This document shows, piece after piece, positions 52,628-63,518 of a DNA stretch of 64,000 bases. The number at the start of each line of letters is the position of its first letter. Position 1 is the first letter of the stretch. The notes below the pieces were generated by a model. It had not been told where the DNA came from. It made no database searches and was given only the letters and a program-made list of their open reading frames with translations. The stretch comes from Photobacterium atrarenae. Its GTDB lineage: Bacteria; Pseudomonadota; Gammaproteobacteria; Enterobacterales; Vibrionaceae. Location: positions 620,001 through 684,000 of the forward strand of contig NZ_CP101508.1 in assembly GCF_024380015.1 (NCBI RefSeq), given 5' to 3'. The translations under genes were made by a program, and so were the position numbers.

Positions 52628-53098
52628 TCAGCTGTTTTCGTTCAGGTAGCTCAGCACCACTTCATGGTGGTCTTTGGTTTTGAACTTGTTGAAGACGTGC
52701 TCAATCACACCATTCTCGTCAATCAGGAAGCTGATCCGGTGCAGGCCGTCGTAGACTTTGCCCATGAACTTTTTCTCCCCCCAGACGCCGAACTGATCCG
52801 CCACGGCATGGTCTTCGTCAGAGAGCAGGGTGAAGTTGAGGCTGTCGCGCTCGATAAATTTCGGCAGGCGTTTCACCGGATCGATACTGATCCCCAGCAC
52901 TTCGACATTCAGTGCATCGAGCTCGGCTTTGCTGTCGCGTAAGGCGCAGGCTTGGGTGGTACAGCCCGGCGTCATGGCCTTTGGATAAAAGTAGGCCAGG
53001 ACTTTCTTTCCCCGGAAATCAGACAGCGTGACAGGCTGGTTATCTTGGTTGAGCAGCGTGAAGTCTGGCGCAGGCGTACCGGCGGTCAAGGTCTTCAT
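52628..53098 (-). CDS. bcp: Thioredoxin-dependent thiol peroxidase (bacterioferritin comigratory protein)
   Basis: 156 residues of the peroxiredoxin fold. YFYPKAMTPGCTTQACALRD gives the peroxidatic Cys46 and resolving Cys51, five residues apart as in E. coli Bcp. Reduces hydrogen and organic peroxides in the cytoplasm. It starts 11 bp after gcvR stops, same strand, as in E. coli gcvR-bcp. Confidence 0.97.
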   Translation of the reverse strand: MKTLTAGTPAPDFTLLNQDNQPVTLSDFRGKKVLAYFYPKAMTPGCTTQACALRDSKAELDALNVEVLGISIDPVKRLPKFIERDSLNFTLLSDEDHAVADQFGVWGEKKFMGKVYDGLHRISFLIDENGVIEHVFNKFKTKDHHEVVLSYLNENS

Positions 53099-53109
53099 AG
53101 CGGTTTTCC

Positions 53110-53649
53110 TTATTGATTATGGCCGATAAAAGTCACATTGCCGGTGACCAGCAGGTCCTGGCAAAGTGCTTCATATTCTTCTTGTAAGGTCATTAAGTTA
53201 CAGCCTTCAGGCAGGTTGGTGCTGATCTGTAACTGAAAGCGGCTCGGGCCGCCGGCTTGCTCTGCCTCGTGGGTATGGGCGCTGAGCGAGGCAATATCCA
53301 CCGCTCGGGTAGCAAAAAAGTGGGTGAACTGCTCAATCAACCCCGGGCTGTCGTCAGCCTCGATATGGAAGTCAGCCGTGTATGGGAAGTAGCGGTACTC
53401 GTGCTTGGTCGTTCGTTTCATTACCGTGAGCAGATCATGCTCCTGGGCCTTGAGGGGCAGGGTCGACTCCACCCGGGAAACGGCATTGCTGTTACCGCTC
53501 AGCAGCATGATGAGGGTGAACTCACTGCCGAAAATGGCGATCCGGCTATCGACGATATTACAGCCGCAGTGGGTAATCAGCCGGGTGATTTCGTCTGAGA
53601 TGCCCGGGCGATCCGTACCAACGGCCGTGATGACTAGGTAATGTTCCAT
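53110..53649 (-). CDS. gcvR: Glycine cleavage system transcriptional repressor
   Basis: 179 residues with two ACT domains: HYLVITAVGTDRPGISDEIT at the N-terminus and TADFHIEADDSPGLIEQFTH in the second. GcvR binds GcvA and stops activation of gcvTHP when glycine is low. The frame extends to 53778, but the ATG at 53649 aligns with known GcvR; upstream MCINMEHYL starts are possible. Divergent from dapA. Confidence 0.93.
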   Translation of the reverse strand: MEHYLVITAVGTDRPGISDEITRLITHCGCNIVDSRIAIFGSEFTLIMLLSGNSNAVSRVESTLPLKAQEHDLLTVMKRTTKHEYRYFPYTADFHIEADDSPGLIEQFTHFFATRAVDIASLSAHTHEAEQAGGPSRFQLQISTNLPEGCNLMTLQEEYEALCQDLLVTGNVTFIGHNQ

Positions 53650-53908
53650 ATTTATACACATCGTATTCTTGATTATCTTCAGCATGGTAGCACAGTCATT
53701 GCAACTCAGGCTAATAGGGGAAGTCGCGATGTGCCGATTCCGTATCAGCCTGGAAACAACTGGAGAAATCTCCTGCAAAGTGCAGAGAATCCAGCAGATT
53801 AGCGGTAACTGAAAACGCTTGTTGAGTTCACTGATTTACATACTTCTGGCTTGTGTTTACTGTGACTGAAAAGTACCATGAAAGCTTACAAATATAGGGG
53901 AGATGGAC

Positions 53909-54790
53909 ATGTTTTCAGGAAGCATGGTAGCGCTAGTGACGCCGCTGGATGAAGCCGGTGAAGTGGATTACGCCAGCCTGGCATCATTAGTGGAATACCA
54001 CATTGCAGCAGGGACAGATGCAATTGTGGCGGTCGGCACGACAGGAGAGTCGGCCACTCTCACGGTTGACGAGCATGTGAAGGTCGTATTGAAGACGCTG
54101 GAATATGCCAGTGGCCGTATTCCGGTGATTGCCGGGACCGGTGCCAATGCCACCCATGAAGCCATCACCTTCAGCAAATTGTTCTCGGGCAGCGGTGTTG
54201 CCGGTTGCCTGAGTGTCACACCTTATTACAACAAGCCGACTCAGGAAGGCTTGTACCAGCACTATAAAGCGATTTCTGAGGCCACGGATCTGCCACAGAT
54301 CCTCTACAATGTGCCGGGCCGGACCGCCGTGGACATGCTGCCGGAAACTGTTGCCCGTCTGGCAAAGCTAGAGAATATCGTTGGGATCAAAGATGCGACC
54401 GGTGATTTGTCGCGGGTTCAGAAAACCCGGGAACTTTGTGGCGAAGATTTTATCCAACTGAGCGGCGATGATGCCACGGGACTGGAATTTGTTGCGGCCG
54501 GTGGCCACGGGGTGATTTCGGTAACGGCCAACGTGGCCGCTGCGGAGATGGCTACCATGTTCAAGCTGGCCCGCAACGGTCAGCTGGACGCGGCACGAGA
54601 AATCGATGCGCGGCTGATGCCATTGCACAAGCATTTGTTTATCGAATCCAATCCAATCCCGGTGAAATGGGCAGCACACCAGTTGGGGCTGATTAAGCAC
54701 AGCACCTTGCGTCTGCCGCTGACGGAGCTGAGCGAGTCGGCGCAGCCTGTTGTTGCTGAAGCGCTGAAAGATGCCAATGTGCTGCTGTAA
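53909..54790 (+). CDS. dapA: 4-hydroxy-tetrahydrodipicolinate synthase
   Basis: 293 residues, (beta/alpha)8 aldolase of the DAP/lysine pathway: condenses pyruvate with aspartate semialdehyde. Schiff-base Lys161 (VGIKDATGD), Tyr133 ([10 protein letters not shown]) and the [12 protein letters not shown] region match E. coli. AGGGGA lies about 7 nt before the ATG at 53909; the in-frame ATG at 53903 is too close to it. bamC follows 33 bp later, the standard dapA-bamC pair. Confidence 0.98.
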   Translation: MFSGSMVALVTPLDEAGEVDYASLASLVEYHIAAGTDAIVAVGTTGESATLTVDEHVKVVLKTLEYASGRIPVIAGTGANATHEAITFSKLFSGSGVAGCLSVTPYYNKPTQEGLYQHYKAISEATDLPQILYNVPGRTAVDMLPETVARLAKLENIVGIKDATGDLSRVQKTRELCGEDFIQLSGDDATGLEFVAAGGHGVISVTANVAAAEMATMFKLARNGQLDAAREIDARLMPLHKHLFIESNPIPVKWAAHQLGLIKHSTLRLPLTELSESAQPVVAEALKDANVLL

Positions 54791-54823
54791 TTTTGCGAGC
54801 GTAGGTAGGAGCGCAGAAACTGA

Positions 54824-55858
54824 ATGAAGAATCAATACAGGCTGGCGATCACGGCAGTGATGGTCGCGACGCTGGCTGGATGCTCGGGTGGGGCGGAACG
54901 CCGCCGCCAGGCAAACCAGGATTTTAACTATCTGGATACCAAGCCGCTGCAATCCTGGAATGTACCGGCGGGGGCCCAACTGTCCCAGGTCGATGATTAT
55001 CGTATCCCGGCGCAGAGCTATCCGGGAGCACTGGGGCGTGAGGTCGATATTCGTCCGCCGCAACAGGTGCTGACCCTGATCCCGGGCACCCGCGTCATAA
55101 ATGATACGCAAGGCGTAACTCTGGTGCTGGCCAAGCCGGCCGATCAGATCAAGCTGTGGCGAATGACGCAAAATATCCTGACCGAGCGTAATGTTCCGTT
55201 ACTGAGCCAATCAGCGGATGTGATCGAGACGGACTGGGTCAGCTGGGAGCAGGGTGATGAAGATGTGGTGGTCAGCAGCCGCTACCGGATTGAGAAATCG
55301 GTCGTGAACAACCAGCCGACTTACCGCATTATCCTGACGGACTGGCGTGAAGGGGGAACGGATGTGCCGGTCTCTGCGAGCAACAAAGAGCGCTACAGCA
55401 TTCTGATGACCAACCTGATGATGGCGCGCTATGATCTTCAGGAGCGTGAACTGGCCCGCCAGCGTGCGCAGGAGCTGGTGAAACAGATACCGATTTCGAT
55501 GGGTAAAGATCGCAGCGGCTTGCCGGTGATTATAGCCCGCGCACCATACAATGTGTTCTGGGAACGTCTGCCGGACTTGCTGACGCAGTTGGGCTTTACG
55601 GTTGAAGGGCGCAACCGCTCGCAAGGGATTGTGGAAGTTGAGTTTCGTGCGCCGGATGATGAGTTCTGGACTGAGCTGGGCACGAAGCCGATCCAGCTCA
55701 ACAATCGCTCGTACCGCTTGCAGCTGGGCGATCTGGGTAACCGGACGTCGATTAACGTGACCAACCCCGATGGCAAACCGGTCACCGAAGCGGCGCTGGA
55801 AAGCCTGGCCCCGGTATTTGCCGCAGCCGTTGAGCGCGACAATCAAACTGACGGCTAA
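54824..55858 (+). CDS. bamC: Outer membrane protein assembly factor BamC
   Basis: 344 residues. Lipobox TLAGC (Cys20). The unstructured N-terminal stretch NQDFNYLDTKPLQSWNVPAG, which binds BamD, is conserved, followed by two helix-grip domains. A lipoprotein of the BAM complex. Cotranscribed with dapA. A MITE-like element sits 9 bp after the stop, between the gene and its terminator. Confidence 0.96.
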   Translation: MKNQYRLAITAVMVATLAGCSGGAERRRQANQDFNYLDTKPLQSWNVPAGAQLSQVDDYRIPAQSYPGALGREVDIRPPQQVLTLIPGTRVINDTQGVTLVLAKPADQIKLWRMTQNILTERNVPLLSQSADVIETDWVSWEQGDEDVVVSSRYRIEKSVVNNQPTYRIILTDWREGGTDVPVSASNKERYSILMTNLMMARYDLQERELARQRAQELVKQIPISMGKDRSGLPVIIARAPYNVFWERLPDLLTQLGFTVEGRNRSQGIVEVEFRAPDDEFWTELGTKPIQLNNRSYRLQLGDLGNRTSINVTNPDGKPVTEAALESLAPVFAAAVERDNQTDG

Positions 55859-55867
55859 TCCGTTTTA

Positions 55868-56027
55868 TACCAATCAAAGTAAGTCAGTGATCAGAAATAG
55901 CGCCGGAAAAATGTTTGAGAACAAGGCAGAATTTTTAGATAAGTAGTTATTCTACAATCAAAAATTCTAACGCAGTTATCGAGCATTTGATCAAGCTAGG
56001 ATGACCAGTTATTTACTGCGATTGGTA
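55868..56027 (+). repeat. MITE-like element, copy 2 (160 bp)
   Basis: Starts TACCAATCAAAGTAAGT and ends ATTTACTGCGATTGGTA with imperfect inverted repeats, flanked by TTA on both sides. Same length and orientation as the copy at 44951, with about eight base differences. It will be transcribed as part of the bamC 3' end, where its interior hairpin may act on mRNA stability. Confidence 0.87.
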
Positions 56028-56040
56028 TTAGGTTGCAGAT

Positions 56041-56077
56041 ACAAAAAAACCGCCGCGGCAAACCGGGCGGTTTTTTT
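56041..56077. terminator. Bidirectional terminator between bamC and lipA
   Basis: AAAAAAACCGCC/GGCGGTTTTTTT-type stem around a GC-rich loop, A and T runs on both sides. Confidence 0.9.
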
Positions 56078-56152
56078 GTACCTGTGCTGTTTCGCAAGGT
56101 GGTTGAAATGAGCCTGGGTGATCAAGGCTCATTTCAACGCTGGAAGCGGGCC

Positions 56153-57121
56153 TTACTTGACCTCTTCCCCTTTGGCCTGTAGATCGGCATGGTAAGAAGA
56201 GCGGACAAACGGACCACAGGCGGCGTGGGTGAAGCCCAGCTCCAGTGCAATCTCTTTCAGCTCTTCAAACTCGGAAGGCGGCACGTAGCGCTCGACCGGC
56301 AGGTGGTGACGACTTGGTGCCAGGTACTGACCCAGGGTCAGCATGGTCACGCCGTGAGCACGCAGATCCTTGAGTACTTCGACGATCTCTTCTTTGGTCT
56401 CACCCAGGCCCATCATCAGGCCGGACTTGGTCGGTACCTCAGGGTGCATTTCTTTGAACTTCTTCAGCAGATCCAGCGACCACTGGTAGTTGGCGCCCGG
56501 ACGGGCCTTGCGGTACAGGCGTGGCGCAGTTTCCAGGTTGTGGTTAAACACATCCGGCGGATTGTCACGCAGGATCTCCAGGGCGCGGTCCATCCGGCCG
56601 CGGAAGTCCGGGACCAGGGTCTCGATCTTGATGTCCGGGTTCTTGGCTCGGATCTCACGGGTACAGTCGGCAAAGTGCTGGGCACCGCCGTCACGCAGGT
56701 CATCGCGGTCGACCGAGGTCACCACGACATAGCGCAGTTTCATGTCGGCAATCGTCTGGGCCAGCTGAGTCGGCTCTTCGGCATTCGGTGGCAGCGGACG
56801 GCCATGAGCAACATCACAGAACGGACAGCGGCGGGTACAGATGGCACCCAGGATCATAAAGGTGGCAGTGCCGTGGCTGAAACATTCGGCCAGGTTCGGA
56901 CAGGAGGCCTCTTCACAGACGGAGTGAAGGTTGTTCTTGCGCATCGCGGACTTGATGTCACGGATGCGCTGACTGTCTGCCGGCAGCTTGATTTTCATCC
57001 ATTCCGGCTTACGCAGAACCGCTTTCGGCGCTTCTTCCGCAACATTACGGACCGGGATCAGCGCCATTTTATCGGCATCGCGGTATTTGACACCTTGTTC
57101 GATTTTGATTGGTTTGCTCAT
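56153..57121 (-). CDS. lipA: Lipoyl synthase
   Basis: 322 residues, radical SAM enzyme that inserts two sulphurs into protein-bound octanoyl groups. The radical SAM cluster is CTRRCPFC (Cys95, 99, 102); the auxiliary cluster that supplies sulphur is [12 protein letters not shown] (Cys69, 74, 80). Its ATG overlaps the lipB stop as ATGA, which fixes the start. Last gene of ybeD-lipB-lipA. Confidence 0.98.
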   Translation of the reverse strand: MSKPIKIEQGVKYRDADKMALIPVRNVAEEAPKAVLRKPEWMKIKLPADSQRIRDIKSAMRKNNLHSVCEEASCPNLAECFSHGTATFMILGAICTRRCPFCDVAHGRPLPPNAEEPTQLAQTIADMKLRYVVVTSVDRDDLRDGGAQHFADCTREIRAKNPDIKIETLVPDFRGRMDRALEILRDNPPDVFNHNLETAPRLYRKARPGANYQWSLDLLKKFKEMHPEVPTKSGLMMGLGETKEEIVEVLKDLRAHGVTMLTLGQYLAPSRHHLPVERYVPPSEFEELKEIALELGFTHAACGPFVRSSYHADLQAKGEEVK

Positions 57122-57777
57122 GAATTGCTTTCCGTTATCCACTCAACGCTCTGGTATTGGAGCAGTTTGACAAGCTCTTCTATTAGTACAGGCTGAACGT
57201 CTGCCAGTTCAGATGGGCCATTTAGGGATGCTGTCTGGGTCATTTCCATGCCCTGATACCCGCAAGGGTTGATCCGTAAAAATGGCGCCAGGTCCATATT
57301 GATATTGAGTGCCAGACCATGAAAAGAGCAACCACGCCGGATGCGCAGCCCGAGGGAGCATATCTTCTTCCCCTCGACATACACGCCAGGGGCATCCGGG
57401 CGGGCGTTTGACTCGATCCCGAACTGGGACAGAGTATTAATGACCGTATTTTCAATATGTGTGACCAGCTCGCGCACACCGATTTTTTTGCGGCGCAGGT
57501 CGATCAGAACGTACGCGACTTGCTGACCTGGGCCGTGATAGGTTACCTGGCCGCCGCGATCACTTTGTACCACAGGGATGTCACCGGTGTTAAGCAGATG
57601 CTCTGTTTTTCCCGCCTGACCCTGAGTGAAGACCGGATGATGTTCAACCAGCCACACTTCGTCTGTGGTGTCGGTGTCGCGTTGATCGGTGAAATCGTGC
57701 ATGGCTTGCCAAGTTTGCTCGTACGCTCGGCGGCCAAGGTTCCGAATGATAATGTTCTGTTGCAATTTAACACCCAT
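57118..57777 (-). CDS. lipB: Octanoyl-[acyl-carrier-protein]-protein N-octanoyltransferase
   Basis: 219 residues from [20 protein letters not shown]. Moves octanoyl from ACP to lipoyl domains. [20 protein letters not shown] holds the catalytic Lys, and [12 protein letters not shown] the catalytic Cys; [16 protein letters not shown] is the family signature. An in-frame TTG at 57804 has a better ribosome site (GGGAG) and would add 9 residues, so the real start is open. Coupled to lipA by ATGA. Confidence 0.95.
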   Translation of the reverse strand: MGVKLQQNIIIRNLGRRAYEQTWQAMHDFTDQRDTDTTDEVWLVEHHPVFTQGQAGKTEHLLNTGDIPVVQSDRGGQVTYHGPGQQVAYVLIDLRRKKIGVRELVTHIENTVINTLSQFGIESNARPDAPGVYVEGKKICSLGLRIRRGCSFHGLALNINMDLAPFLRINPCGYQGMEMTQTASLNGPSELADVQPVLIEELVKLLQYQSVEWITESNS

Positions 57778-57884
57778 ATTGTCGCCAGGCTCTGCCTGGA
57801 TCAATGTCTCCCGCGGTCCGGGTACATTATAAGACTCGGCAGGTGAGGGTTCAGCTGCCAGATTGTAGGGGCTTTTAGGGTGAG

Positions 57885-58160
57885 TTAGAGTACGACACGA
57901 ACGATATCGATTTCACCCAGCTCTTTGTAAAGCGTTTCAACCTGCTCAATGGAGGTTGCCGTGATCGACACGGACACGGCACTGTAGGTGCCTTTGCCAC
58001 TTGGTTTTACGACTGGGCTGTAGTCGCCCGGGGCATGACGCTGGATCACTTCCACAACACGATCCGGCAGCTCAGGCTTATTATAACCCATGACCTTGTA
58101 CGTGAACTTGCACGGAAACTCTAACAGGTCTTTTAGTTTTGGCTGTTCTTGCGGCTGCAT
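57885..58160 (-). CDS. ybeD: YbeD (DUF493) family protein
   Basis: 91 residues from [20 protein letters not shown]; ferredoxin-like fold related to ACT-type regulatory domains. [20 protein letters not shown] and [20 protein letters not shown] are conserved. Function not established; linked by position to lipoate genes (dacA-ybeD-lipB in E. coli). GGAG lies 7 nt before the ATG at 58160. First of ybeD-lipB-lipA. Confidence 0.95.
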   Translation of the reverse strand: MQPQEQPKLKDLLEFPCKFTYKVMGYNKPELPDRVVEVIQRHAPGDYSPVVKPSGKGTYSAVSVSITATSIEQVETLYKELGEIDIVRVVL

Positions 58161-58260
58161 TCTGAACTCCAGGAATTGTATTCGGTACGACTGTGGTTTA
58201 GCCGAGCATATTAATGGCTCAACCGGGAGAACACAAGCATCGGCCGGGGCCCTGATGTGC

Positions 58261-58288
58261 AAAAGAGGCAACCTGGGTTGCCTCTTTT
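58261..58288 (-). terminator. Rho-independent terminator after dacA
   Basis: AAAAGAGGCAACC-TG-GGTTGCCTCTTTT, a 13-bp perfect stem between dacA and ybeD. It ends the leftward mrdA-rodA-rlpA-dacA transcripts. Confidence 0.85.
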
Positions 58289-58310
58289 CTTGCGTTTTCA
58301 ATGCGCTGGA

Positions 58311-59486
58311 TTAGCTCAGCCAGCCTTTAAACAGCAGCATAATATAGTCGATTAAACGACTGAACAGGCCACCTTCGTTGACATCGTTGAGGGCCAGCAG
58401 CGGGTACTCGGCAATGTCTTCTTCACCGACACGGTAGTATAGCTTACCGACCACATCGCCCTTGGCGATCGGTGCCTTGAGCTCTTTTTCCAGCACGAAG
58501 CTGGCCTTGAGATCTTTGGTCTGGCCGCGCGGCAGGGTGACAAAGGTATCTTCGCTCACGCCCAGGGAGACTTCATCGCTGTCCCCCATCCATACTTTCT
58601 CGGTGACAAAGGTTTCGTTGGCCTTGTGCGGGGAGACGGTTTCAAAGAAACGGAAGCCATAGTTCAGCAGCTTCTTGCTTTCGGCTTTTCGGGCATTCGG
58701 GCTGTTGGTGCCCATCACCACGGAGATCAGGCGCATCTGGCCCTCGGTCGCCGTGCTCACCAGGCTATAGCCGGCATTGTTGGTATGACCGGTTTTCAGG
58801 CCGTCGACATTGAGGCTTTTATCCCACAGCAGGCTGTTGCGGTTGTACTGGGTGATACCGTTGTAAGTGAACGATTTTTCCTTGTAGATGGCAAACTCGT
58901 CCGGGACGTCACGGATCAGGCCCTGTGCCAGCAGCGCCATGTCATATGGCGTGGTGTACAGGTCCGGGTTATCCAGGCCGTGCACGTTGGCAAAATGGGT
59001 GGAATCCATCCCCAGGGTGCGGGCCCAGGCATTCATCAGATCAACAAATGAGTCTTCTGAGCCGGCAACATGTTCGGCCATCGCGACACAAGCGTCGTTG
59101 CCGGACTGGATCACAATCCCGCGGTTGAGGTCCGAAACTTTCACCTCGCTGCCGACCTCAATGAACATTTTCGAGGAGCCCGGGAAATTCTTGGCCCAGG
59201 CATTCTTGCTGATCACCACTGTGTCATCCATCGAGATGTTGCCGCGGTTGATCTCCTGGCCGATGACGTAGCTGGTCATCATTTTGGTCAGGCTGGCAGG
59301 AGGGATCTTGTCGTATTCTTTGTTGCCGGCCAGAATTTTGCCGGAATGGTAGTCCATCAGGACATAGCCTTTCGCAGCAATTTGAGGCGCTTCAGGCACA
59401 ACTGCCGGCGCCGCAGCTACAGAAGCTGAAGCGAGCAGTGTCGCAGAGACAGCCACAGAACGAATGAGTGCAGCAGATTTATTCAT
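58311..59486 (-). CDS. dacA: D-alanyl-D-alanine carboxypeptidase (PBP5/6)
   Basis: 391 residues. Signal peptide up to about ASVAAA. Active-site motifs: SLTK at 65-68 (Ser65, Lys68), SGN at 128-130 and KTG at 231-233. The C-terminal PBP5 beta domain follows (from about 280), and the last 20 residues form an amphipathic membrane anchor (LFSRLIDYIMLLFKGWLS). Removes the terminal D-Ala from peptidoglycan stem peptides in the periplasm. Confidence 0.97.
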   Translation of the reverse strand: MNKSAALIRSVAVSATLLASASVAAAPAVVPEAPQIAAKGYVLMDYHSGKILAGNKEYDKIPPASLTKMMTSYVIGQEINRGNISMDDTVVISKNAWAKNFPGSSKMFIEVGSEVKVSDLNRGIVIQSGNDACVAMAEHVAGSEDSFVDLMNAWARTLGMDSTHFANVHGLDNPDLYTTPYDMALLAQGLIRDVPDEFAIYKEKSFTYNGITQYNRNSLLWDKSLNVDGLKTGHTNNAGYSLVSTATEGQMRLISVVMGTNSPNARKAESKKLLNYGFRFFETVSPHKANETFVTEKVWMGDSDEVSLGVSEDTFVTLPRGQTKDLKASFVLEKELKAPIAKGDVVGKLYYRVGEEDIAEYPLLALNDVNEGGLFSRLIDYIMLLFKGWLS

Positions 59487-59637
59487 GATAGTTGTAACTT
59501 AGTTTGTCGAGTGCAAAAAACTGTACACACTATATCAGATTGAACATTGAGCACCAGTTTTGCGGCCGGTTCGATCGCAGGCGCGCAAGCGGAGCTGTTG
59601 ATAGCCGTGTGTCAGACTGTATTCAGGCTGCCTGCGC

Positions 59638-60444
59638 TCAGAGTGTTTGCTCTGACTGGCGCTGGGCAGAAATGATAAACGCTTGCGGGTAGCGGCCGGA
59701 CTGGGCCTTATCCCGCTGAGCAATGGCTTCATCGCGATCGGCGTAGGGGCCAAGCCGTAGCCGGTAGAGCTCGGCAGCCTCGGCCTTGACCATGTCCACC
59801 GACGTTGCAAAGTCCTGTGCCAGCTGTTTGGCGATGGCCTGGGCCCGGGCCTGGTCGGTGACGGCAGCCAACTGGACAAAATAGACATTGGGGTTGGCGC
59901 TTTGCCACTCATCACTATTGGCTGGCTTCGGCACCCGGATCAGCTCGATTTTGACCGGCGCGGTGCCGTATTTGACCACATCCAGCTTGGTCGCTGCTGC
60001 CATGCTCAAGTCGATGATCCGGCCGTCATGGAACGGGCCGCGGTCATTGACCCGGACCACGGCGGTTTTGCCGTTGCGGGTGTTGGTCACTTTGACATAA
60101 CTTGGCAGCGGCAGGGTCTTGTGTGCCGCCGTCATGGAATACATGTCATAAATTTCGCCGTTCGAGGTCTGGTGGCCATGGAATTTTTTGCCATACCAGG
60201 ACGCAAAGCCTTCCTCGGTGAAGGGCTGGCGGGGATCGACAATTTGGTAGTCTTTGCCCCGCAGGGTGTAATCCTTGTTGCCGGCCAGGCTCCGCGGCTC
60301 GTAACGCGGCTGGGCATCTTCAATATGGTGCAGGGTTGGTGATGACTCAGGCGCTGTATCATCTGCCATTTCATAGCGTTTGTGATCGGATACCGAGCTA
60401 CAGCCTGCCAGGAGGATGAGCAATAATAAAGGAGTTACGCGCAT
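59638..60444 (-). CDS. rlpA: Septal ring lytic transglycosylase RlpA
   Basis: 268 residues. Lipobox LLAGC (Cys15). The double-psi beta-barrel RlpA domain runs from about 80 (EGFASWYGKKFHGHQTSNGE) to 165, with VRVNDRGPFHDGRIIDLSMA carrying the conserved Asp, and a C-terminal SPOR domain (NVYFVQLAAVTDQARAQAIA onward) binds denuded glycan at the septum. Its ATG directly follows the rodA stop (TGAATG). 152 bp separate it from dacA. Confidence 0.96.
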   Translation of the reverse strand: MRVTPLLLLILLAGCSSVSDHKRYEMADDTAPESSPTLHHIEDAQPRYEPRSLAGNKDYTLRGKDYQIVDPRQPFTEEGFASWYGKKFHGHQTSNGEIYDMYSMTAAHKTLPLPSYVKVTNTRNGKTAVVRVNDRGPFHDGRIIDLSMAAATKLDVVKYGTAPVKIELIRVPKPANSDEWQSANPNVYFVQLAAVTDQARAQAIAKQLAQDFATSVDMVKAEAAELYRLRLGPYADRDEAIAQRDKAQSGRYPQAFIISAQRQSEQTL

Positions 60445-61566
60445 TCAGGTCGCCTTAGACAACATTTTTCTGTGGGTGTGGATAGACATCAGGATCCCGA
60501 AACCAGCCATCAGGGTGACCATGGAGGTCCCGCCATAGCTGACCAGCGGCAGGGGCACCCCGACCACAGGTAACAGACCACTGACCATGCAAATGTTTAC
60601 GAAAATATAAACAAAGAAACTCAATACGATACTGCCGGCCATCATCCGCCCGAACGCGGTCTGTGCCCGACTGGCCAGTAGCAGGCCGCGGCCGATGATA
60701 AACAGGTAGAGGCCGAGCAGGCAGATAACGCCGATCAGCCCCCATTCTTCGGCGATCACGGCGAAGATAAAGTCGGTATGACGCTCGGGCAGAAATTCCA
60801 GCTGTGACTGGGTGCCCTGCATCCAGCCTTTGCCGGTCAAACCGCCGGAGCCGATGGCAATTTTGGATTGAATAATATGGTAGCCGGCCCCGAGCGGGTC
60901 GGATTCCGGGTTAAACAGGGTTAGCACCCGGGTGCGCTGGTAATCGTGCATCAAAAACAGCCACAGCACCGGGATAAAGGCGCTGAGCAACACTGCCGCA
61001 GCCCCGATAATTTTCCAGCTGATCCCGGATAGGAACAGGACAAAGACTCCGGAGGCTGCGATCAGGATCGAGGTGCCGAGATCCGGTTGCTTAGCAATCA
61101 GGATGGTCGGAACGAAAATCATGGTCAGCGCAATGACGATGTTGCGAAAGCTCGGCGGCAGTGGCTGGTTACCGATAAAGCGGGCGACCATCAGCGGCAC
61201 TGCCAGCTTGATCAGCTCCGAGGGCTGGAAACGGACAAAACCCAGGTTGAGCCAGCGTTGCGCCCCTTTGGAGATTTCCCCGAAGGCCAGGACCCCGATC
61301 AGCAACAACAGCCCGACCCCGAACAAATAGGGGGCCCAGGCCTCATAATGGCGCGGCGCAATCTGGGCCAGAATGAACATCACGCCCAGTGACAGGCACA
61401 TCCGCACCGCCTGGCGCTCCATCATCGCCAGGTTCTGGCCACTGGCACTGTACATGACCACCAGGGCAAACCCCATCAGGGCCAGGATCCCCAGCAGCAG
61501 CGGCATGTCGAGATGCAGACGATCGCTCAGGGTGCGTTTATTGCCGGTTGCGGCCATCACATTCAT
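60445..61566 (-). CDS. rodA: Rod shape-determining protein RodA (SEDS glycosyltransferase)
   Basis: 373 residues, about 10 membrane helices. SEDS signature parts: [40 protein letters not shown] (catalytic Asp region) and [20 protein letters not shown]. It polymerises glycan for side-wall growth with its partner PBP2. ATG overlaps the mrdA stop (ATGA), so the start at 61566 is likely despite a second Met at residue 4. Confidence 0.97.
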   Translation of the reverse strand: MNVMAATGNKRTLSDRLHLDMPLLLGILALMGFALVVMYSASGQNLAMMERQAVRMCLSLGVMFILAQIAPRHYEAWAPYLFGVGLLLLIGVLAFGEISKGAQRWLNLGFVRFQPSELIKLAVPLMVARFIGNQPLPPSFRNIVIALTMIFVPTILIAKQPDLGTSILIAASGVFVLFLSGISWKIIGAAAVLLSAFIPVLWLFLMHDYQRTRVLTLFNPESDPLGAGYHIIQSKIAIGSGGLTGKGWMQGTQSQLEFLPERHTDFIFAVIAEEWGLIGVICLLGLYLFIIGRGLLLASRAQTAFGRMMAGSIVLSFFVYIFVNICMVSGLLPVVGVPLPLVSYGGTSMVTLMAGFGILMSIHTHRKMLSKAT

Positions 61567-63512
61567 CGGTTTACCTCGGTTAGCTTAGGAGCGGTGACGG
61601 ACAAGGGCTGCGGCTCAGGTTTGAGCAGCATATGATCGAAAATTTTCCGCGCCACCGGGCCGCCGTTTGATGAGCCACCGCCGGCATTCTCTAGCACCAT
61701 GGAGACCACGACTTCCGGATTTTCATAAGGCGCGAAGGCGGTAAACAGGGCATGGTCACGCAAGTGCTCTTCCAGCTCTTCAGCGTTGTATTCTTCATCT
61801 TCGGCCAGACCGAACACCTGGGCTGAGCCGGACTTGCCCCCGGCTTTATATTCGGCGCCGTAGAACGCACGCCGTGCGGTCCCGCGCTTGCCGAACAGGA
61901 CCCGGTACATCCCGTCTTTGGCGATCTGCCAGTGTTTCGGGTTCACATTGTCAATTGGCGGATACTCATCAAAAATCGCCGGCATTTCCGTTTCATTGTC
62001 GATGATATCTTTCAGCAGGTGCGGGGCTCGGACCACGCCGTTGTTGACCAGTACCGTGGTGGCTTTGGCAATCTGCATCGGCGTTGCGGTCCAGTAACCC
62101 TGGCCGATCCCGACCGGAATGGTATCGCCCTGGTACCACGGCTGACGGAAACGGGCCTGTTTCCACTCACGGGTTGGCATGTTGGCTTTGCTTTCTTCAT
62201 GAATATCGATTCCGGTATATTCGCCGAAACCAAAGCGGCTCATCCAGTCTGACAGACGGTCAATACCCAGGTCATAGGCGATCTGGTAGAAGAAGGTATC
62301 GACCGATTCTTCAATCGCTTTGTGGATATTCACCCGGCCGTGACCCCAGCGTAGCCAGTCCCGGAACGGACGGCTCTTGGAGTTCGGGATCTTCCAGTAC
62401 CCTGGGTCGTTGCGGGTGGTGCGCGGGGTGATCACCCCTTCAGTCAGCGCGGCCACGGCGATCATGGGTTTCACCGTGGAAGCCGGCGGATAGATTCCCA
62501 GGGTGACCCGGTTAACCAGCGGCCGGTTTTTATCATGCAGCAGTGCCCGGTAGGCTTTGCCGGAGATGCCGTGGACAAACAGGTTCGGATCGTAGCTCGG
62601 GCTCGAGACCATTGCCAGCACGGACGAGTCGCGCGGGTCGAGCACCACCACGGAGCCTCGCTTGTGCTTGACGATTTCTTCGCCGCTATCCGGATCCTGT
62701 GTGCGTTCGGTTAGCAGCTCCTGAACGTAGAGCTGCAATTCGATATCCAGGTTGAGGCGAATGTCTTTTCCCGGGATCGGCGGGACATATTTCAGGGTCC
62801 GGATCACCCGGCCGCGGCTGTTAACTTCCACCTCCTGGTAGCCGGATGTGCCATGGAGCAGATCTTCGTAATATTTCTCGATCCCCAGTTTGCCGATGTC
62901 CCGGGTGGCTTTATAGTTATTGAGTTTGTCGTTGTCTTCCAAACGGCGCAGGTCGCGGTCATTGATCTTGGCCACATAACCCAGGACATGAGTTAGGGCT
63001 TTGCCGTACGGATAGTAGCGCTTAAGGTAGGCTTTGACCTCAACGCCGGGGAATTTGTGCTGGTTGACCGAAAACAGAGCGACCTGGTGTTCGCTGAGCT
63101 GGCTCAGGATGGGGACGGACTTAAAGCGCCGGGTGCGGCGGCGCTCTTTACGAAAGCGTTCGATGTTTTCATCGGTGATCCCCATCAGGATCTTGAGCTG
63201 GGCGAAGGTCTGTTCGAGATCCGGGACTTTCTCGGTGGTGATTTCCAGCGAGTAGACCGGGCGGTTTTCAGCCAGCAGAATACCGTTGCGGTCATAAATC
63301 AGGCCACGGTTGGGGGCGACCGGAACAATTTTGATCCGGTTATCATTGGAACGGGTTTGATAGTCGTCGTGCTGACTGACCTGAATGTGGTATAGGTTGG
63401 TCAGCAGCACGCCGACCAGCACGACGATGCCGGCAAATGAGACAAGCGCCCGGCGAAAAAACAGTGCCGATTCAGCGCGATGATCGCGGATCTGGGTTCG
63501 CTTTTGTCTCAT
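61563..63512 (-). CDS. mrdA: Penicillin-binding protein 2 (elongasome transpeptidase)
   Basis: 649 residues. One N-terminal membrane helix (about 22-44), the pedestal domain and the transpeptidase domain with STVK at 345-348, SVD at 403-405 and KSG at 560-562. It cross-links peptidoglycan during rod elongation with RodA. Next gene rodA overlaps by 4 bp. It starts 6 bp after rlmH stops, as in other gamma-proteobacteria (rlmH-mrdA-rodA-rlpA). Confidence 0.98.
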   Translation of the reverse strand: MRQKRTQIRDHRAESALFFRRALVSFAGIVVLVGVLLTNLYHIQVSQHDDYQTRSNDNRIKIVPVAPNRGLIYDRNGILLAENRPVYSLEITTEKVPDLEQTFAQLKILMGITDENIERFRKERRRTRRFKSVPILSQLSEHQVALFSVNQHKFPGVEVKAYLKRYYPYGKALTHVLGYVAKINDRDLRRLEDNDKLNNYKATRDIGKLGIEKYYEDLLHGTSGYQEVEVNSRGRVIRTLKYVPPIPGKDIRLNLDIELQLYVQELLTERTQDPDSGEEIVKHKRGSVVVLDPRDSSVLAMVSSPSYDPNLFVHGISGKAYRALLHDKNRPLVNRVTLGIYPPASTVKPMIAVAALTEGVITPRTTRNDPGYWKIPNSKSRPFRDWLRWGHGRVNIHKAIEESVDTFFYQIAYDLGIDRLSDWMSRFGFGEYTGIDIHEESKANMPTREWKQARFRQPWYQGDTIPVGIGQGYWTATPMQIAKATTVLVNNGVVRAPHLLKDIIDNETEMPAIFDEYPPIDNVNPKHWQIAKDGMYRVLFGKRGTARRAFYGAEYKAGGKSGSAQVFGLAEDEEYNAEELEEHLRDHALFTAFAPYENPEVVVSMVLENAGGGSSNGGPVARKIFDHMLLKPEPQPLSVTAPKLTEVNR

Positions 63513-63518
63513 TGGCGC

